From assembly GCA_937901145.1 (NCBI GenBank), contig CALCHE010000122.1:1-13687 (forward strand): a DNA stretch of 13,687 nucleotides, in the 5' to 3' direction. The notes beneath the pieces were generated by a model. The model did not search any database and had not been told where the DNA came from. It saw only the letters and a list, made by a program, of their open reading frames with translations. Positions within the stretch are counted from its first letter, which is position 1; each line of letters opens with the position of its first letter. Below, piece by piece: positions 6,520 to 13,687 of the stretch. Both the position numbers and the translations under genes were made by a program. The DNA is from an uncultured Clostridia bacterium. GTDB lineage: Bacteria; Bacillota; Clostridia; Oscillospirales; Acutalibacteraceae.

Positions 6520-7517
6520 AGCATATAAACGTAGCTTTATTTGTGCCTGATGAAGGCTGTCCCCACAGATGCAGCTTCTGTAATCAGAAAACTATTTCAG
6601 GCAAAACACGCCCGCTGACTGTCGCGGATATCGAAAAGGCTGTGGAAACGGCTCTTTCCACATCGGAATGCGGCGACGGTGAAATAGCTTTTTTCGGCGG
6701 TAGCTTTACAGCGATAGAAAGAAATTATATGATCTCTTTACTCGAAAAAGGTAAAGAGTATGTGGATAAAGGTCTTTTTAAAGGAATAAGAATTTCTACC
6801 CGTCCTGACTGTATCGATGCAGAAATTCTTACTCTTTTAAAGGATTACGGAGTCACCTCCATCGAGCTTGGCTGTCAGAGTATGGACGATGAGGTTCTTT
6901 CACTAAACGAAAGAGGTCATACATCGGCTGATGTGGTTAAATCGGCCGCTCTGATAAAGGAATTCGGCTTTGAGTTCGGAGTTCAGATGATGACAGGTCT
7001 TTACGGTGATACGAAGGAAAAATCCATCGAAACTGCTCGCAGACTTATTTCTCTTGACCCTGATACGGCCAGAATTTATCCGACGGTAGTGCTGGAAAAT
7101 ACACACCTTGCTTCTCTTTATGAAGAGGGAAGGTATCTGCCGCAGACTACTGACGAAGCGGCAGAGCTTTGTGCAGAGCTTCTGCTGATGTTTCACGAGG
7201 CTGACATCAGAGTAATAAGGCTCGGACTTCATTCGGGCGGTAATGTGGAGGAAGGCTTCGTGGCAGGCGCATATCACCCCGCTTTCAGAGAGTTGGCAGA
7301 GAGCAGAATTTACATCGGTAAAATCAAAGAAGAAATTAAAAAAAATAATCTTGATACAGGAAAAATCGAAATTACAGTGGGAAGCAAATATATTTCGATG
7401 GCGTCAGGTCAGAAAAAATCAAATATCAATGAGCTTTCCGCTATGGGATATACAGCGAAATTCACAGGAAACAATGAGTTAAAAAAATATGAAGTAAGTG
7501 TGAGGTTAACAGAATGA
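6516..7517 (+). CDS. Elp3-like radical SAM protein without acetyltransferase domain
   Basis: The 333-residue protein is a radical SAM enzyme: Cys15, Cys19 and Cys22 in CPHRCSFC form the CX3CX2C site for a 4Fe-4S cluster. GGSFT (61-65), RISTRPDCI (92-100) and IELGCQSMDDEVL (116-128) match the Elp3/YhcC-type core. RLGLHSGG and AGAYHPAFREL (250-260) mark the C-terminal extension of this group. Unlike true Elp3 (about 550 residues), it has no GNAT domain, so wobble-uridine modification by acetyl-CoA is unlikely. The real substrate is unknown to me; RNA modification is a guess from neighbours. The start is TTG 6516, overlapping the rnc stop as TTGA, with only a weak GGG-type site upstream. That suggests translational coupling. 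Its TGA overlaps the smc ATG. Confidence 0.88.
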   Translation: MKHINVALFVPDEGCPHRCSFCNQKTISGKTRPLTVADIEKAVETALSTSECGDGEIAFFGGSFTAIERNYMISLLEKGKEYVDKGLFKGIRISTRPDCIDAEILTLLKDYGVTSIELGCQSMDDEVLSLNERGHTSADVVKSAALIKEFGFEFGVQMMTGLYGDTKEKSIETARRLISLDPDTARIYPTVVLENTHLASLYEEGRYLPQTTDEAAELCAELLLMFHEADIRVIRLGLHSGGNVEEGFVAGAYHPAFRELAESRIYIGKIKEEIKKNNLDTGKIEITVGSKYISMASGQKKSNINELSAMGYTAKFTGNNELKKYEVSVRLTE

Positions 7518-10500
7518 TATTAACATCACTTGAAATGCAGGGATTCAAATCGTTCCCTGAAAAAACCGTTCTCACCTTCGGTAAGGGTATCACGGCAGTA
7601 GTCGGCCCTAACGGAAGCGGTAAAAGTAACATCTCCGATGCTGTCAGATGGGTACTCGGTGAGCAGTCGAGTAAGTCTCTGCGCGGCTCAAAAATGGAGG
7701 ATGTTATCTTCGACGGTACTAAAATCCGTAAAGCCCACGGCTTCGCACAGGTAACTCTGCGACTGGATAATAAGGACAGAAGCATAAAGGGTGCCGATAC
7801 GGACGAGGTTGCAGTAACCAGAAGATATTACCGCTCAGGTGAAAGTGAATATAAAATCAACGGCGTAAATGTCCGTCTTAAGGACGTTCATGAGCTGTTT
7901 ATGGATACAGGTCTCGGCAGAGACGGTTATTCTATGGTCAGCCAGGGTAAAATCGCCGATATGGTAAGCGGTAAAGGTAAGGAATGCCGTGAAATGTTTG
8001 AGGAAGCGGCCGGTATTTCGTCCTATCGCTACAGAAGAAACGATTCGCTGAAAAAGCTCGGACAGGCTGAAGATAATCTTGTACGCCTGAGAGATATTCT
8101 CACTGAGCTGGAGGGAAGAATCGGACCTTTGAAGCATCAGAGTGAAAAGGCTCAGAAATTCCTCGTTTTGGCAGAAGAAAAGAAAGAACTTGAAATTGGC
8201 TTATGGCTTTATAATATCGATAAAATCCGTGATGAGCTCCGCAAACAGGAGGATAACATCACGATAGCTTCGGGTCATTACGCACAGACTGAGGAAGAGC
8301 TTTCCGAAATCGAGCGAATGATAGAAAAAAGTATAGCCGACACACAGAATATAAATATCAAAATCGATGAAATCCGTCAGGGAATTTCTCTTTTAGAGGA
8401 AAAGGCTGCGGGTGCCGGAAGTGAACAGGCGGTTCTCAGAAATTCTATTGCGCATAATAATGAAACTATTGAGAGAATTTCCCGTGACAGATATGACTCT
8501 GAAAGCAGTCAGAATCAGCTTCTTAAGGAAATCGAAAACGAGGAAAAGCTCATTCAGCAGATAAAAAATATCCGTGAGGAAAAAACTGCCGAGCTTGCGA
8601 AGGTTAACTCTGAGCTTGACAGAATGCAGAGTGAGGGTGGCTCTCTCATTGACGAGTCCAATGAAATTTCACATACTATAGCACTTCTTACCAAAGAGCT
8701 TGCTGACTGCCGTGTTTCTGTTTCTACTGCACTTTCCTCTATCGGTGAAATCAAGGCAAGAGTTGAGGTTATTGATTCACTTATTTCGCAGAGACAGGAA
8801 ACTGTTGACGGCTTAAGTGCCGAAAAAAGAAGAAGTGAAAAGGCTCTTTCTGACTGCGAAAAGGAAATCGGTGAGCTTACAAACTCTGTAGAAGGCTATA
8901 CCTTAAGATTTAAAAAAAAGGATGCTAAGGCTGATACGCTGAAAAAAGAGCTTGATGAAAAAGCCTTTGAGGCTCAGCGTGTCACCTCAAAAATTAAAAT
9001 GCTCGAAGAACTCGAAAAGAGTATGGAGGGCTATTCGGGTGCAGTTAAAAAGGTTATCAAGGAAAGCGAAAAAGGTGCTCTCAGAGGTATTCACGGCACA
9101 CTTTCACAGCTTATTTCCGTTAAAGAGGAATATGCCGTAGCCATCGAAACCGCTCTCGGTAATGCAGTACAGAACATCGTTACCGAAACTGAAAACGATG
9201 CTAAGGCGGCTATCAATTACCTTAAAAGCTCAAATGCCGGTCGAGCAACCTTCCAGCCTGTTTCTTCCGTAAAGGGTAAGAGCCTGCAGGAGGACGGTCT
9301 TGACGACTGTTACGGTTATATCGACATAGCTACCAATCTTCTGTCCTACGATGAAAAATACGCGGAAATCATATCGTCACTTTTAGGCAAAACCGTTATT
9401 GCTGAGGATTTAAGCTGTGCCATAGCTATCGGCAAAAAATATTCTCACCGTTTTAAAATCGTAACCTTAGACGGTCAGGTGGTAAATCCCGGTGGTTCCA
9501 TGACAGGCGGTTCAGCTATACAGAATATCGGTATTCTTTCACGAGGTAACGAAATCGAAAAGTTGAAGGAAAAGGAAAAGCTTCTTAATGAAACTGTTTC
9601 CGATCTTCAGACTCAGTATGAAAAGCTTGATGAGGAGCTTGCACATATCAGCCGTGAGCTTGAAATCGAAAAGGTAAGTCTTCTGGCCGCTCAGGAGGAA
9701 AAAATCCGTCTCGAGGGACAGTTCAACCTTATCTGTGAGCAGTTCTACACAGCAAAAAGCGGTGTGGATGAGCTTACGGGCGAAAAGAACAGTGCTGATG
9801 AACGAATTGCGCGCATACAGGCTTCCTGTGATGAAGCAAATCAAAAGGTTAAGGAGCTTACCAAAGCTATCGAAGACAAAGAATCAGAGGGTGAGGCTCT
9901 CGGCAGAAAGAGAAACGAGCTTTCCGAAAGGAGAGAAGAAATCACCTCTGCTATTTCCAGACTCAATATGGATATTCACGGTGCTGATAAGGATCTTTCA
10001 GCACGTACACAGGCACTTAACTTCCTTAAGGCAAGACTTATCGACCACGAGGACAGAGACAAACAGCTTGACAGTGAAATCGAAGCTATAAAGGTAAGAA
10101 ACAGCGAAATAGAAAAGGAAATCGAAGCATTATCACTTCTTGCCGAAAACATTCACCTCGAAACCGAAAGGTCTAAGCAGGAAATCATTTCTCTGCAAAG
10201 AAACAGAAGCGAGGAGGAGGAACGCTCCTCAAAGCTTCGTGTAAGCGAAAGAGCCAAGACGGCAGAAAGAGAAAAAATCAGCGGTGAACTTGCCCGTCTC
10301 GAGGAAAGAAAAGAGACGATGAGCAAGGATTATGAGGATACCTTAGGTAAACTTTACGACGAGTATCAGCTTACGAAGCGTGAAGCTGAGGCAGTAGCGG
10401 AACGTCCCGAGGATCCTAAGGGTGCTCAGAAGCGACTTCACGAAATCAAAGGCTCCATCAGAGCACTCGGCTCAGTCAATGTGGGTGCTATCGAGGAATA

Positions 10501-11089
10501 TAAAGAAGTCAGTGAACGCTACGAATTTATGTCAACTCAGGTAGGGGATGTAGAAAAGAGCAAAAAGGAGCTTATCCGTCTTATCGGTGAGCTTACGGAT
10601 AAAATGTCCACTCAGTTCAGAGAGCAGTTCACTAAAATAAACCATAATTTCAATGAAACCTTCTGTGAGCTTTTCGGAGGCGGTAAGGCAGAGCTTATAC
10701 TGGAAGACCCCACCGATGTACTCGAAAGTAACATAGATATAAAATTGCAGCCACCCGGTAAAAATGTTAAGCGTTTAGACTCACTCTCAGGCGGTGAAAA
10801 GGGCCTTTCAGCTATTGCGCTTCTATTCGCGATTATGAAGGTCAATCCCGCACCCTTCTGTATCTTTGACGAGGTTGAGGCGGCTCTGGACGATGTTAAT
10901 GTTACCAGGTACGCTCAGTATGTAAGACGAATGACTGAAAACACACAGTTCATTCTCATCACTCACCGTCGCGGTACTATGGAAGAGGCTGATATGCTTT
11001 ACGGTATCACTATGCAGGAGCAGGGCGTATCTAAGCTTCTGGAGCTTAAGACGGCAGAGCTTGCAAAATCATTAGGTATAACCGAATAA
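7514..11089 (+). CDS. smc: Chromosome partition protein Smc
   Basis: Smc is the ATPase of the bacterial condensin complex that organises and separates sister chromosomes, normally with ScpA and ScpB (not encoded here). The 1191-residue length is standard (Bacillus about 1186). The N-terminal head carries Walker A GPNGSGKSN (31-39). A long coiled coil (about 170-515) rich in Glu/Lys/Gln follows. The hinge spans about 518-668 and ends with GGSMTGG (660-666). The returning coiled coil runs about 670-1020. The C-terminal head has the ABC signature LSGGEK (1091-1096) and Walker B CIFDEVEAALDD with Asp1119 and Glu1120. ATG 7514 overlaps the previous stop as ATGA; GAGGT at 7502-7506 gives 7-base spacing. 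The frame is intact throughout. Confidence 0.98.
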   Translation: MILTSLEMQGFKSFPEKTVLTFGKGITAVVGPNGSGKSNISDAVRWVLGEQSSKSLRGSKMEDVIFDGTKIRKAHGFAQVTLRLDNKDRSIKGADTDEVAVTRRYYRSGESEYKINGVNVRLKDVHELFMDTGLGRDGYSMVSQGKIADMVSGKGKECREMFEEAAGISSYRYRRNDSLKKLGQAEDNLVRLRDILTELEGRIGPLKHQSEKAQKFLVLAEEKKELEIGLWLYNIDKIRDELRKQEDNITIASGHYAQTEEELSEIERMIEKSIADTQNINIKIDEIRQGISLLEEKAAGAGSEQAVLRNSIAHNNETIERISRDRYDSESSQNQLLKEIENEEKLIQQIKNIREEKTAELAKVNSELDRMQSEGGSLIDESNEISHTIALLTKELADCRVSVSTALSSIGEIKARVEVIDSLISQRQETVDGLSAEKRRSEKALSDCEKEIGELTNSVEGYTLRFKKKDAKADTLKKELDEKAFEAQRVTSKIKMLEELEKSMEGYSGAVKKVIKESEKGALRGIHGTLSQLISVKEEYAVAIETALGNAVQNIVTETENDAKAAINYLKSSNAGRATFQPVSSVKGKSLQEDGLDDCYGYIDIATNLLSYDEKYAEIISSLLGKTVIAEDLSCAIAIGKKYSHRFKIVTLDGQVVNPGGSMTGGSAIQNIGILSRGNEIEKLKEKEKLLNETVSDLQTQYEKLDEELAHISRELEIEKVSLLAAQEEKIRLEGQFNLICEQFYTAKSGVDELTGEKNSADERIARIQASCDEANQKVKELTKAIEDKESEGEALGRKRNELSERREEITSAISRLNMDIHGADKDLSARTQALNFLKARLIDHEDRDKQLDSEIEAIKVRNSEIEKEIEALSLLAENIHLETERSKQEIISLQRNRSEEEERSSKLRVSERAKTAEREKISGELARLEERKETMSKDYEDTLGKLYDEYQLTKREAEAVAERPEDPKGAQKRLHEIKGSIRALGSVNVGAIEEYKEVSERYEFMSTQVGDVEKSKKELIRLIGELTDKMSTQFREQFTKINHNFNETFCELFGGGKAELILEDPTDVLESNIDIKLQPPGKNVKRLDSLSGGEKGLSAIALLFAIMKVNPAPFCIFDEVEAALDDVNVTRYAQYVRRMTENTQFILITHRRGTMEEADMLYGITMQEQGVSKLLELKTAELAKSLGITE

Positions 11090-11094
11090 GGAGG
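11088..11094 (+). promoter_or_regulatory. Consensus ribosome binding site of ftsY overlapping the smc stop
   Basis: AAGGAGG begins within the smc TAA (11087-11089) and ends 7 bases before the ftsY ATG. This is an ideal site, so FtsY translation probably does not depend on coupling to Smc. Confidence 0.85.
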
Positions 11095-11101
11095 AATATA
11101 A

Positions 11102-12031
11102 ATGGGTATTTTTAAAAAGTTCGGATTCGGACTTAAAAAGACCAGAGAGGGTATGACAGGCAGAATCGAGGATGTTCTCGGTGCCTACGAGGAAATCACC
11201 GACGACCTGTTTGATGATCTCGAAGAAGCACTCATTATGGGTGATGTCGGCTTTAAAACCGCTACAGATATAGTAGAAGAGCTCCGTAAGAGAGTAAATA
11301 AAAACGAGGTTCGTAACCCGAAGCACGCAAAAATGATTATCGCTGACATCGTAGCTGATATGATTGACGGCGGTGAGGATATGGGACTTATCACCATTCC
11401 TTCCGTTATTCTCGTAATCGGCGTAAACGGTGTGGGTAAAACAACGACTATCGGTAAATTAGCCGCTATGTATAAAAAAGAGGGCAAAAAGGTTATCCTT
11501 GGTGCCGCTGATACCTTCCGTGCTGCTGCTATCGAGCAGTTAGAGGTATGGGCTGACAGAGCGGGTGTTGACATCGTTAAGCATAAGGAGGGCGCAGACC
11601 CTGCCGCCGTAGTTTACGACACCATCAGCGCAGGCATTTCCCGTGACTGTGACATCATTATCTGTGACACAGCAGGCCGACTTCATAACAAGAAAAACCT
11701 TATGGACGAGCTTGCCAAAATTTACCGTGTAGTAGAGAAGGAGCTTCCTTATGCTGACCGTGAAATTCTCCTCGTTCTCGACGCTACCACAGGTCAGAAC
11801 GCAGTAAGTCAGGCTAAGGAATTTATGAATGTAGCCGAGCTTACAGGTATCGCACTTACCAAGCTTGACGGTACTGCACGAGGCGGTGTTGTTCTTGCTA
11901 TCAAAAATGAACTGAAGCTTCCCGTTAAATTCATCGGTGTCGGTGAGCAGATTGACGATTTACAGCCCTTCAATCCCAAGGTATTCGCAAAGGCTCTCTT
12001 TGAAGACACATCAAGTGTGGAGGAGGAATGA
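11102..12031 (+). CDS. ftsY: Signal recognition particle receptor FtsY
   Basis: FtsY is the SRP receptor GTPase that docks ribosome-SRP complexes at the membrane for co-translational insertion. The 309-residue protein is the short Firmicute type. It has a basic, amphipathic-looking start (MGIFKKFGFGLKKT) instead of a long acidic domain, then the N domain (about 15-95) and the G domain. GTPase motifs are complete: GVNGVGKTT (107-115), DTFRAAAIEQL (137-147), DTAGR (189-193) and TKLDGTARGG (253-262). FtsY rather than Ffh is shown by the absence of a methionine-rich M domain. It lies 12 bases after smc, the usual order. The common downstream partners ylxM and ffh are not here; rdgB follows instead. 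Confidence 0.97.
   Translation: MGIFKKFGFGLKKTREGMTGRIEDVLGAYEEITDDLFDDLEEALIMGDVGFKTATDIVEELRKRVNKNEVRNPKHAKMIIADIVADMIDGGEDMGLITIPSVILVIGVNGVGKTTTIGKLAAMYKKEGKKVILGAADTFRAAAIEQLEVWADRAGVDIVKHKEGADPAAVVYDTISAGISRDCDIIICDTAGRLHNKKNLMDELAKIYRVVEKELPYADREILLVLDATTGQNAVSQAKEFMNVAELTGIALTKLDGTARGGVVLAIKNELKLPVKFIGVGEQIDDLQPFNPKVFAKALFEDTSSVEEE
12021..12026 (+). promoter_or_regulatory. Ribosome binding site that decides the rdgB start
   Basis: AGGAGG is inside the last codons of ftsY. It lies 1 base from the ATG at 12028 but 7 bases from the ATG at 12034. The second spacing is functional and the first is not, so the start is 12034. Confidence 0.75.
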
Positions 12032-12033
12032 GA

Positions 12034-12612
12034 ATGAAAATTCTTATAGCCACCCATAATAAGCATAAGCTTACTGAAATGGCACGCATTCTTTCACCTA
12101 TGGGCTACGAGGTAGTTACAGACACAGACATCGGCATCGAGCTTACAGATGTGGAAGAAACGGGTACTACCTTTATGGAAAACGCTCGCATAAAAGCCGA
12201 AAGCGGATGTAAGGAAAGCGGTCTGATTTGCATAGCAGATGACAGCGGTCTGTGTGTGGATGCTCTTGGCGGTGAGCCGGGAGTTTATTCGGCACGCTAC
12301 AGCGGAGTTCACGGTGACGATGAAGGTAATATCGTTAAGCTTTTAGAGAATCTTGACGGAGTAGCGGACGAAAAAAGAACGGCATATTTCGCCTGTGCTA
12401 TCTGTGTGAGCTTCCCTGACGGTAAGGAAATTACCGCTGAGGGTAAATGTCACGGTATGATAGGCTACGAAAAGAAGGGTATAAACGGCTTTGGCTATGA
12501 TCCCGTCTTTATGGTAGGGGATAAGAGCCTTGCAGAAATGTCAGCTGAGGAAAAGGATGCTATCAGCCACCGAGGTAATGCACTTAAGGTGCTTGAAGAA
12601 AAATTAAGATAA
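12034..12612 (+). CDS. rdgB: RdgB/HAM1-family XTP/dITP pyrophosphatase
   Basis: This enzyme hydrolyses non-canonical purine triphosphates (dITP, XTP) to monophosphates and keeps deaminated bases out of DNA and RNA. The 192-residue protein shows the family motifs in order: THNKHKLTE (7-15), DDSGLCVDALGGEPGVYSAR (69-88), GFGYDPVF (152-159) and SHRGNAL (178-184). An upstream ATG at 12028 overlaps the ftsY stop, but the AGGAGG site at 12021-12026 would be too close to it. The chosen start gives the typical opening MKILIATHN. The gap to ftsY is 2 bases and to yhbY 29 bases. The rdgB, yhbY, nadD order suggests a small housekeeping group. Identity is very secure. Confidence 0.96.
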   Translation: MKILIATHNKHKLTEMARILSPMGYEVVTDTDIGIELTDVEETGTTFMENARIKAESGCKESGLICIADDSGLCVDALGGEPGVYSARYSGVHGDDEGNIVKLLENLDGVADEKRTAYFACAICVSFPDGKEITAEGKCHGMIGYEKKGINGFGYDPVFMVGDKSLAEMSAEEKDAISHRGNALKVLEEKLR

Positions 12613-12641
12613 TATCAGATATAAATTAAGGAGCAAACTAA

Positions 12642-13037
12642 ATGACAGGTAAAGAAAGAGCAGCATTCAGAGCACAGGCAAACCACCTCGAGCCTCTTTT
12701 TCAGGTAGGTAAAGGCGGTATGTCCGATGCTCTCATAAAACAGACAGACGATGCACTCAGAGCACGTGAGCTTATCAAGGTAAAGGTGCTTTTAGAGTCT
12801 TCACCCATCACACCCAGACAGACTGCTGACGAGCTTGCCGCTGCCACAGGAGCTGAGGTTATCCAGGTTATCGGCGGTGTAATCGTTCTCTGGAGAGAAA
12901 GCCCCGAGCTTAAGGAAAAGGCTTTACAGAAGGAAAAAAATAAGAAAAAGGCTGCTAAGCTTCAGAGAGAAAAGCAGCTCGCCTTAAAAAAAGAAAAGAA
13001 TAAGAAAATCGCATTCAAAGGCGCAAAGAAAGGCTGA
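12642..13037 (+). CDS. yhbY: YhbY-family (CRM domain) ribosome-associated RNA-binding protein
   Basis: YhbY proteins carry a CRM domain (chloroplast RNA splicing and ribosome maturation) and associate with pre-50S particles. Residues 1-90 fit this fold. They include the GKGG loop (23-26), the basic helix region RELIKVKVL and the closing VIQVIGGVIVLWR segment. The protein is 131 residues, longer than the usual roughly 95-100. The extra tail (91-131) is a lysine-rich, probably disordered stretch in which KEKNKK appears twice. AAGGAG at 12628-12633, 8 bases from the ATG, is a good ribosome binding site. It sits 6 bases before nadD, a common neighbour in Firmicutes. The role in large-subunit assembly is inferred from the family. 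Confidence 0.93.
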   Translation: MTGKERAAFRAQANHLEPLFQVGKGGMSDALIKQTDDALRARELIKVKVLLESSPITPRQTADELAAATGAEVIQVIGGVIVLWRESPELKEKALQKEKNKKKAAKLQREKQLALKKEKNKKIAFKGAKKG

Positions 13038-13043
13038 TAAATA

Positions 13044-13687
13044 ATGCGTATCGGTATTTTCGGAGGTACCTTTAACCCGCCGCATAAGGGGCACAAAAAA
13101 TTAGCTCTTGAAATGAAAAATAAGGCTGACCTTGACAGTATTTTAATTATTCCTACCTTTACACCTCCGCATAAAGAGGGAAAAGACCTCGCGAGCGGTG
13201 AACACAGGATAAGAATGTGTGAAATGATGTTCGCTGAGGAGTTTTTTACCGTAAGTGATATGGAAATTAACCGTCAGGGAAAAAGCTTTACCTATGATAC
13301 GCTTCTGGAGCTTAAGAGAAAATTCCTCGACGACGAACTGTTTCTGATTATCGGCTCGGATATGCTTTTGAGCTTTCACACCTGGTTCCGCTATGAAGAT
13401 ATACTTTCGATGGTTACTCTCTGTGTAGCGACCAGAGAAGATAAGGTTGCTTATGATGAGCTTATTACCTATTCGGAAAAGGTGCTCAGACTTACTGAAA
13501 GTGAGATAATAATTGCTGACATTGAGCCTTATGAATGCAGCTCGACGGATGTTAGAAATCAGCTATCCCTCGGCAGTGATGTCTCAATTATGACAGGCAG
13601 AGAAATATTCGATTATGTGAGACTTAATCTTATTTACGAAAGTCCTTTTATGGAATATAAAAGACTTCTGAGAGAAAAGCTCGACGA
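13044..13687 (+). CDS. nadD: Nicotinate-mononucleotide adenylyltransferase NadD, 3' end outside; possibly fused to a YqeK HD domain
   Basis: NadD joins ATP and nicotinate mononucleotide to give deamido-NAD, a late step of NAD synthesis. The 214 visible residues show the nucleotidyltransferase motif GGTFNPPHKGH (7-17) with its two catalytic-type histidines, IPTFTPPHK, GSDML (104-108) with WFRYEDIL, and SSTDVR (166-171). The NadD fold normally ends at a segment like DYVRLNLIY, here finishing at Tyr198. The frame stays open for 16 more codons with no stop (ESPFMEYKRLLREKLDD). That resembles the first helix of YqeK-type HD hydrolases, whose gene usually follows nadD. A NadD-YqeK fusion is therefore likely but unproven. 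A modest AAAGG (13029-13033) precedes the ATG. Confidence 0.93.
   Translation, partial: MRIGIFGGTFNPPHKGHKKLALEMKNKADLDSILIIPTFTPPHKEGKDLASGEHRIRMCEMMFAEEFFTVSDMEINRQGKSFTYDTLLELKRKFLDDELFLIIGSDMLLSFHTWFRYEDILSMVTLCVATREDKVAYDELITYSEKVLRLTESEIIIADIEPYECSSTDVRNQLSLGSDVSIMTGREIFDYVRLNLIYESPFMEYKRLLREKLD

Noticed and set aside
10068..10092. TTGACA followed by TATAAA inside smc
   Set aside because: The spacing is only 13 bases, too short for a sigma-A promoter, and it lies deep in coding sequence with no gene start nearby.
10211..10230. GAGGAG/CTCCTC inverted repeat with an AGGAGG-like core in smc
   Set aside because: It is a short stem produced by Glu-rich codons followed by Arg-Ser-Ser. There is no T-tract and no start codon in use after it.
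13132..13160. TTGACA hexamer inside nadD
   Set aside because: The A/T-rich stretch after it is too close and no -10 box occurs at normal spacing.
1..13687. Hidden defence, phage, CRISPR or toxin-antitoxin system
   Set aside because: Every stretch is filled by recognisable housekeeping genes on one strand with 2-90 base gaps. No direct-repeat array, integrase, transposase or unexplained gene cluster is visible.

Overview
The window is a co-directional, tightly packed stretch of bacterial housekeeping genes, all on the + strand, with almost no intergenic DNA. The gene families (SPOUT methyltransferase beside rplT, dprA-topA-trmFO, rnc, an Elp3-like radical SAM gene, smc-ftsY, rdgB, yhbY, nadD), strong AGGAGG-type ribosome binding sites and a G+C content of roughly the low-to-mid 40s percent (estimated by eye from sampled lines) suggest a Gram-positive anaerobe of class Clostridia, possibly in the Ruminococcaceae/Oscillospiraceae range. 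The clade is an inference; no rRNA or other marker here settles it.

Layout. 1-281: 3' end of rplT (ribosomal protein L20), then an intrinsic terminator (293-332). 370-4488: a 23S-type SPOUT 2'-O-ribose methyltransferase, DprA and topoisomerase I. 4523-7517: TrmFO, RNase III and an Elp3-like radical SAM protein. 7514-12031: Smc and FtsY. 12034-13037: RdgB-type nucleotide-sanitising pyrophosphatase and the YhbY RNA-binding protein. 13044-13687: NadD, running off the window. Its frame stays open past the usual NadD end and begins to look like the start of a YqeK HD domain.

The genes serve ribosome and tRNA maturation (L20, methyltransferase, TrmFO, RNase III, YhbY, perhaps the radical SAM protein), chromosome handling (DprA, TopA, Smc), membrane protein targeting (FtsY), and nucleotide or NAD metabolism (RdgB, NadD). 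They probably form one or a few overlapping transcription units. Neighbours overlap by 1-4 nt (methyltransferase/dprA, trmFO/rnc, rnc/radical SAM, radical SAM/smc) or are separated by 2-34 nt.

I found no mobile element, CRISPR array, phage gene, toxin-antitoxin pair, tRNA or defence system, and no evidence for an undescribed system. The points that merit a second look are modest: a likely NadD-YqeK fusion, a poorly characterised radical SAM gene overlapping both rnc and smc, a 12-codon mini-ORF bridging topA and trmFO, and a terminator after rplT with no obvious promoter behind it. Apart from the terminator region there is no gene-free stretch longer than about 35 bases, so nothing over 300 bases is unaccounted for.
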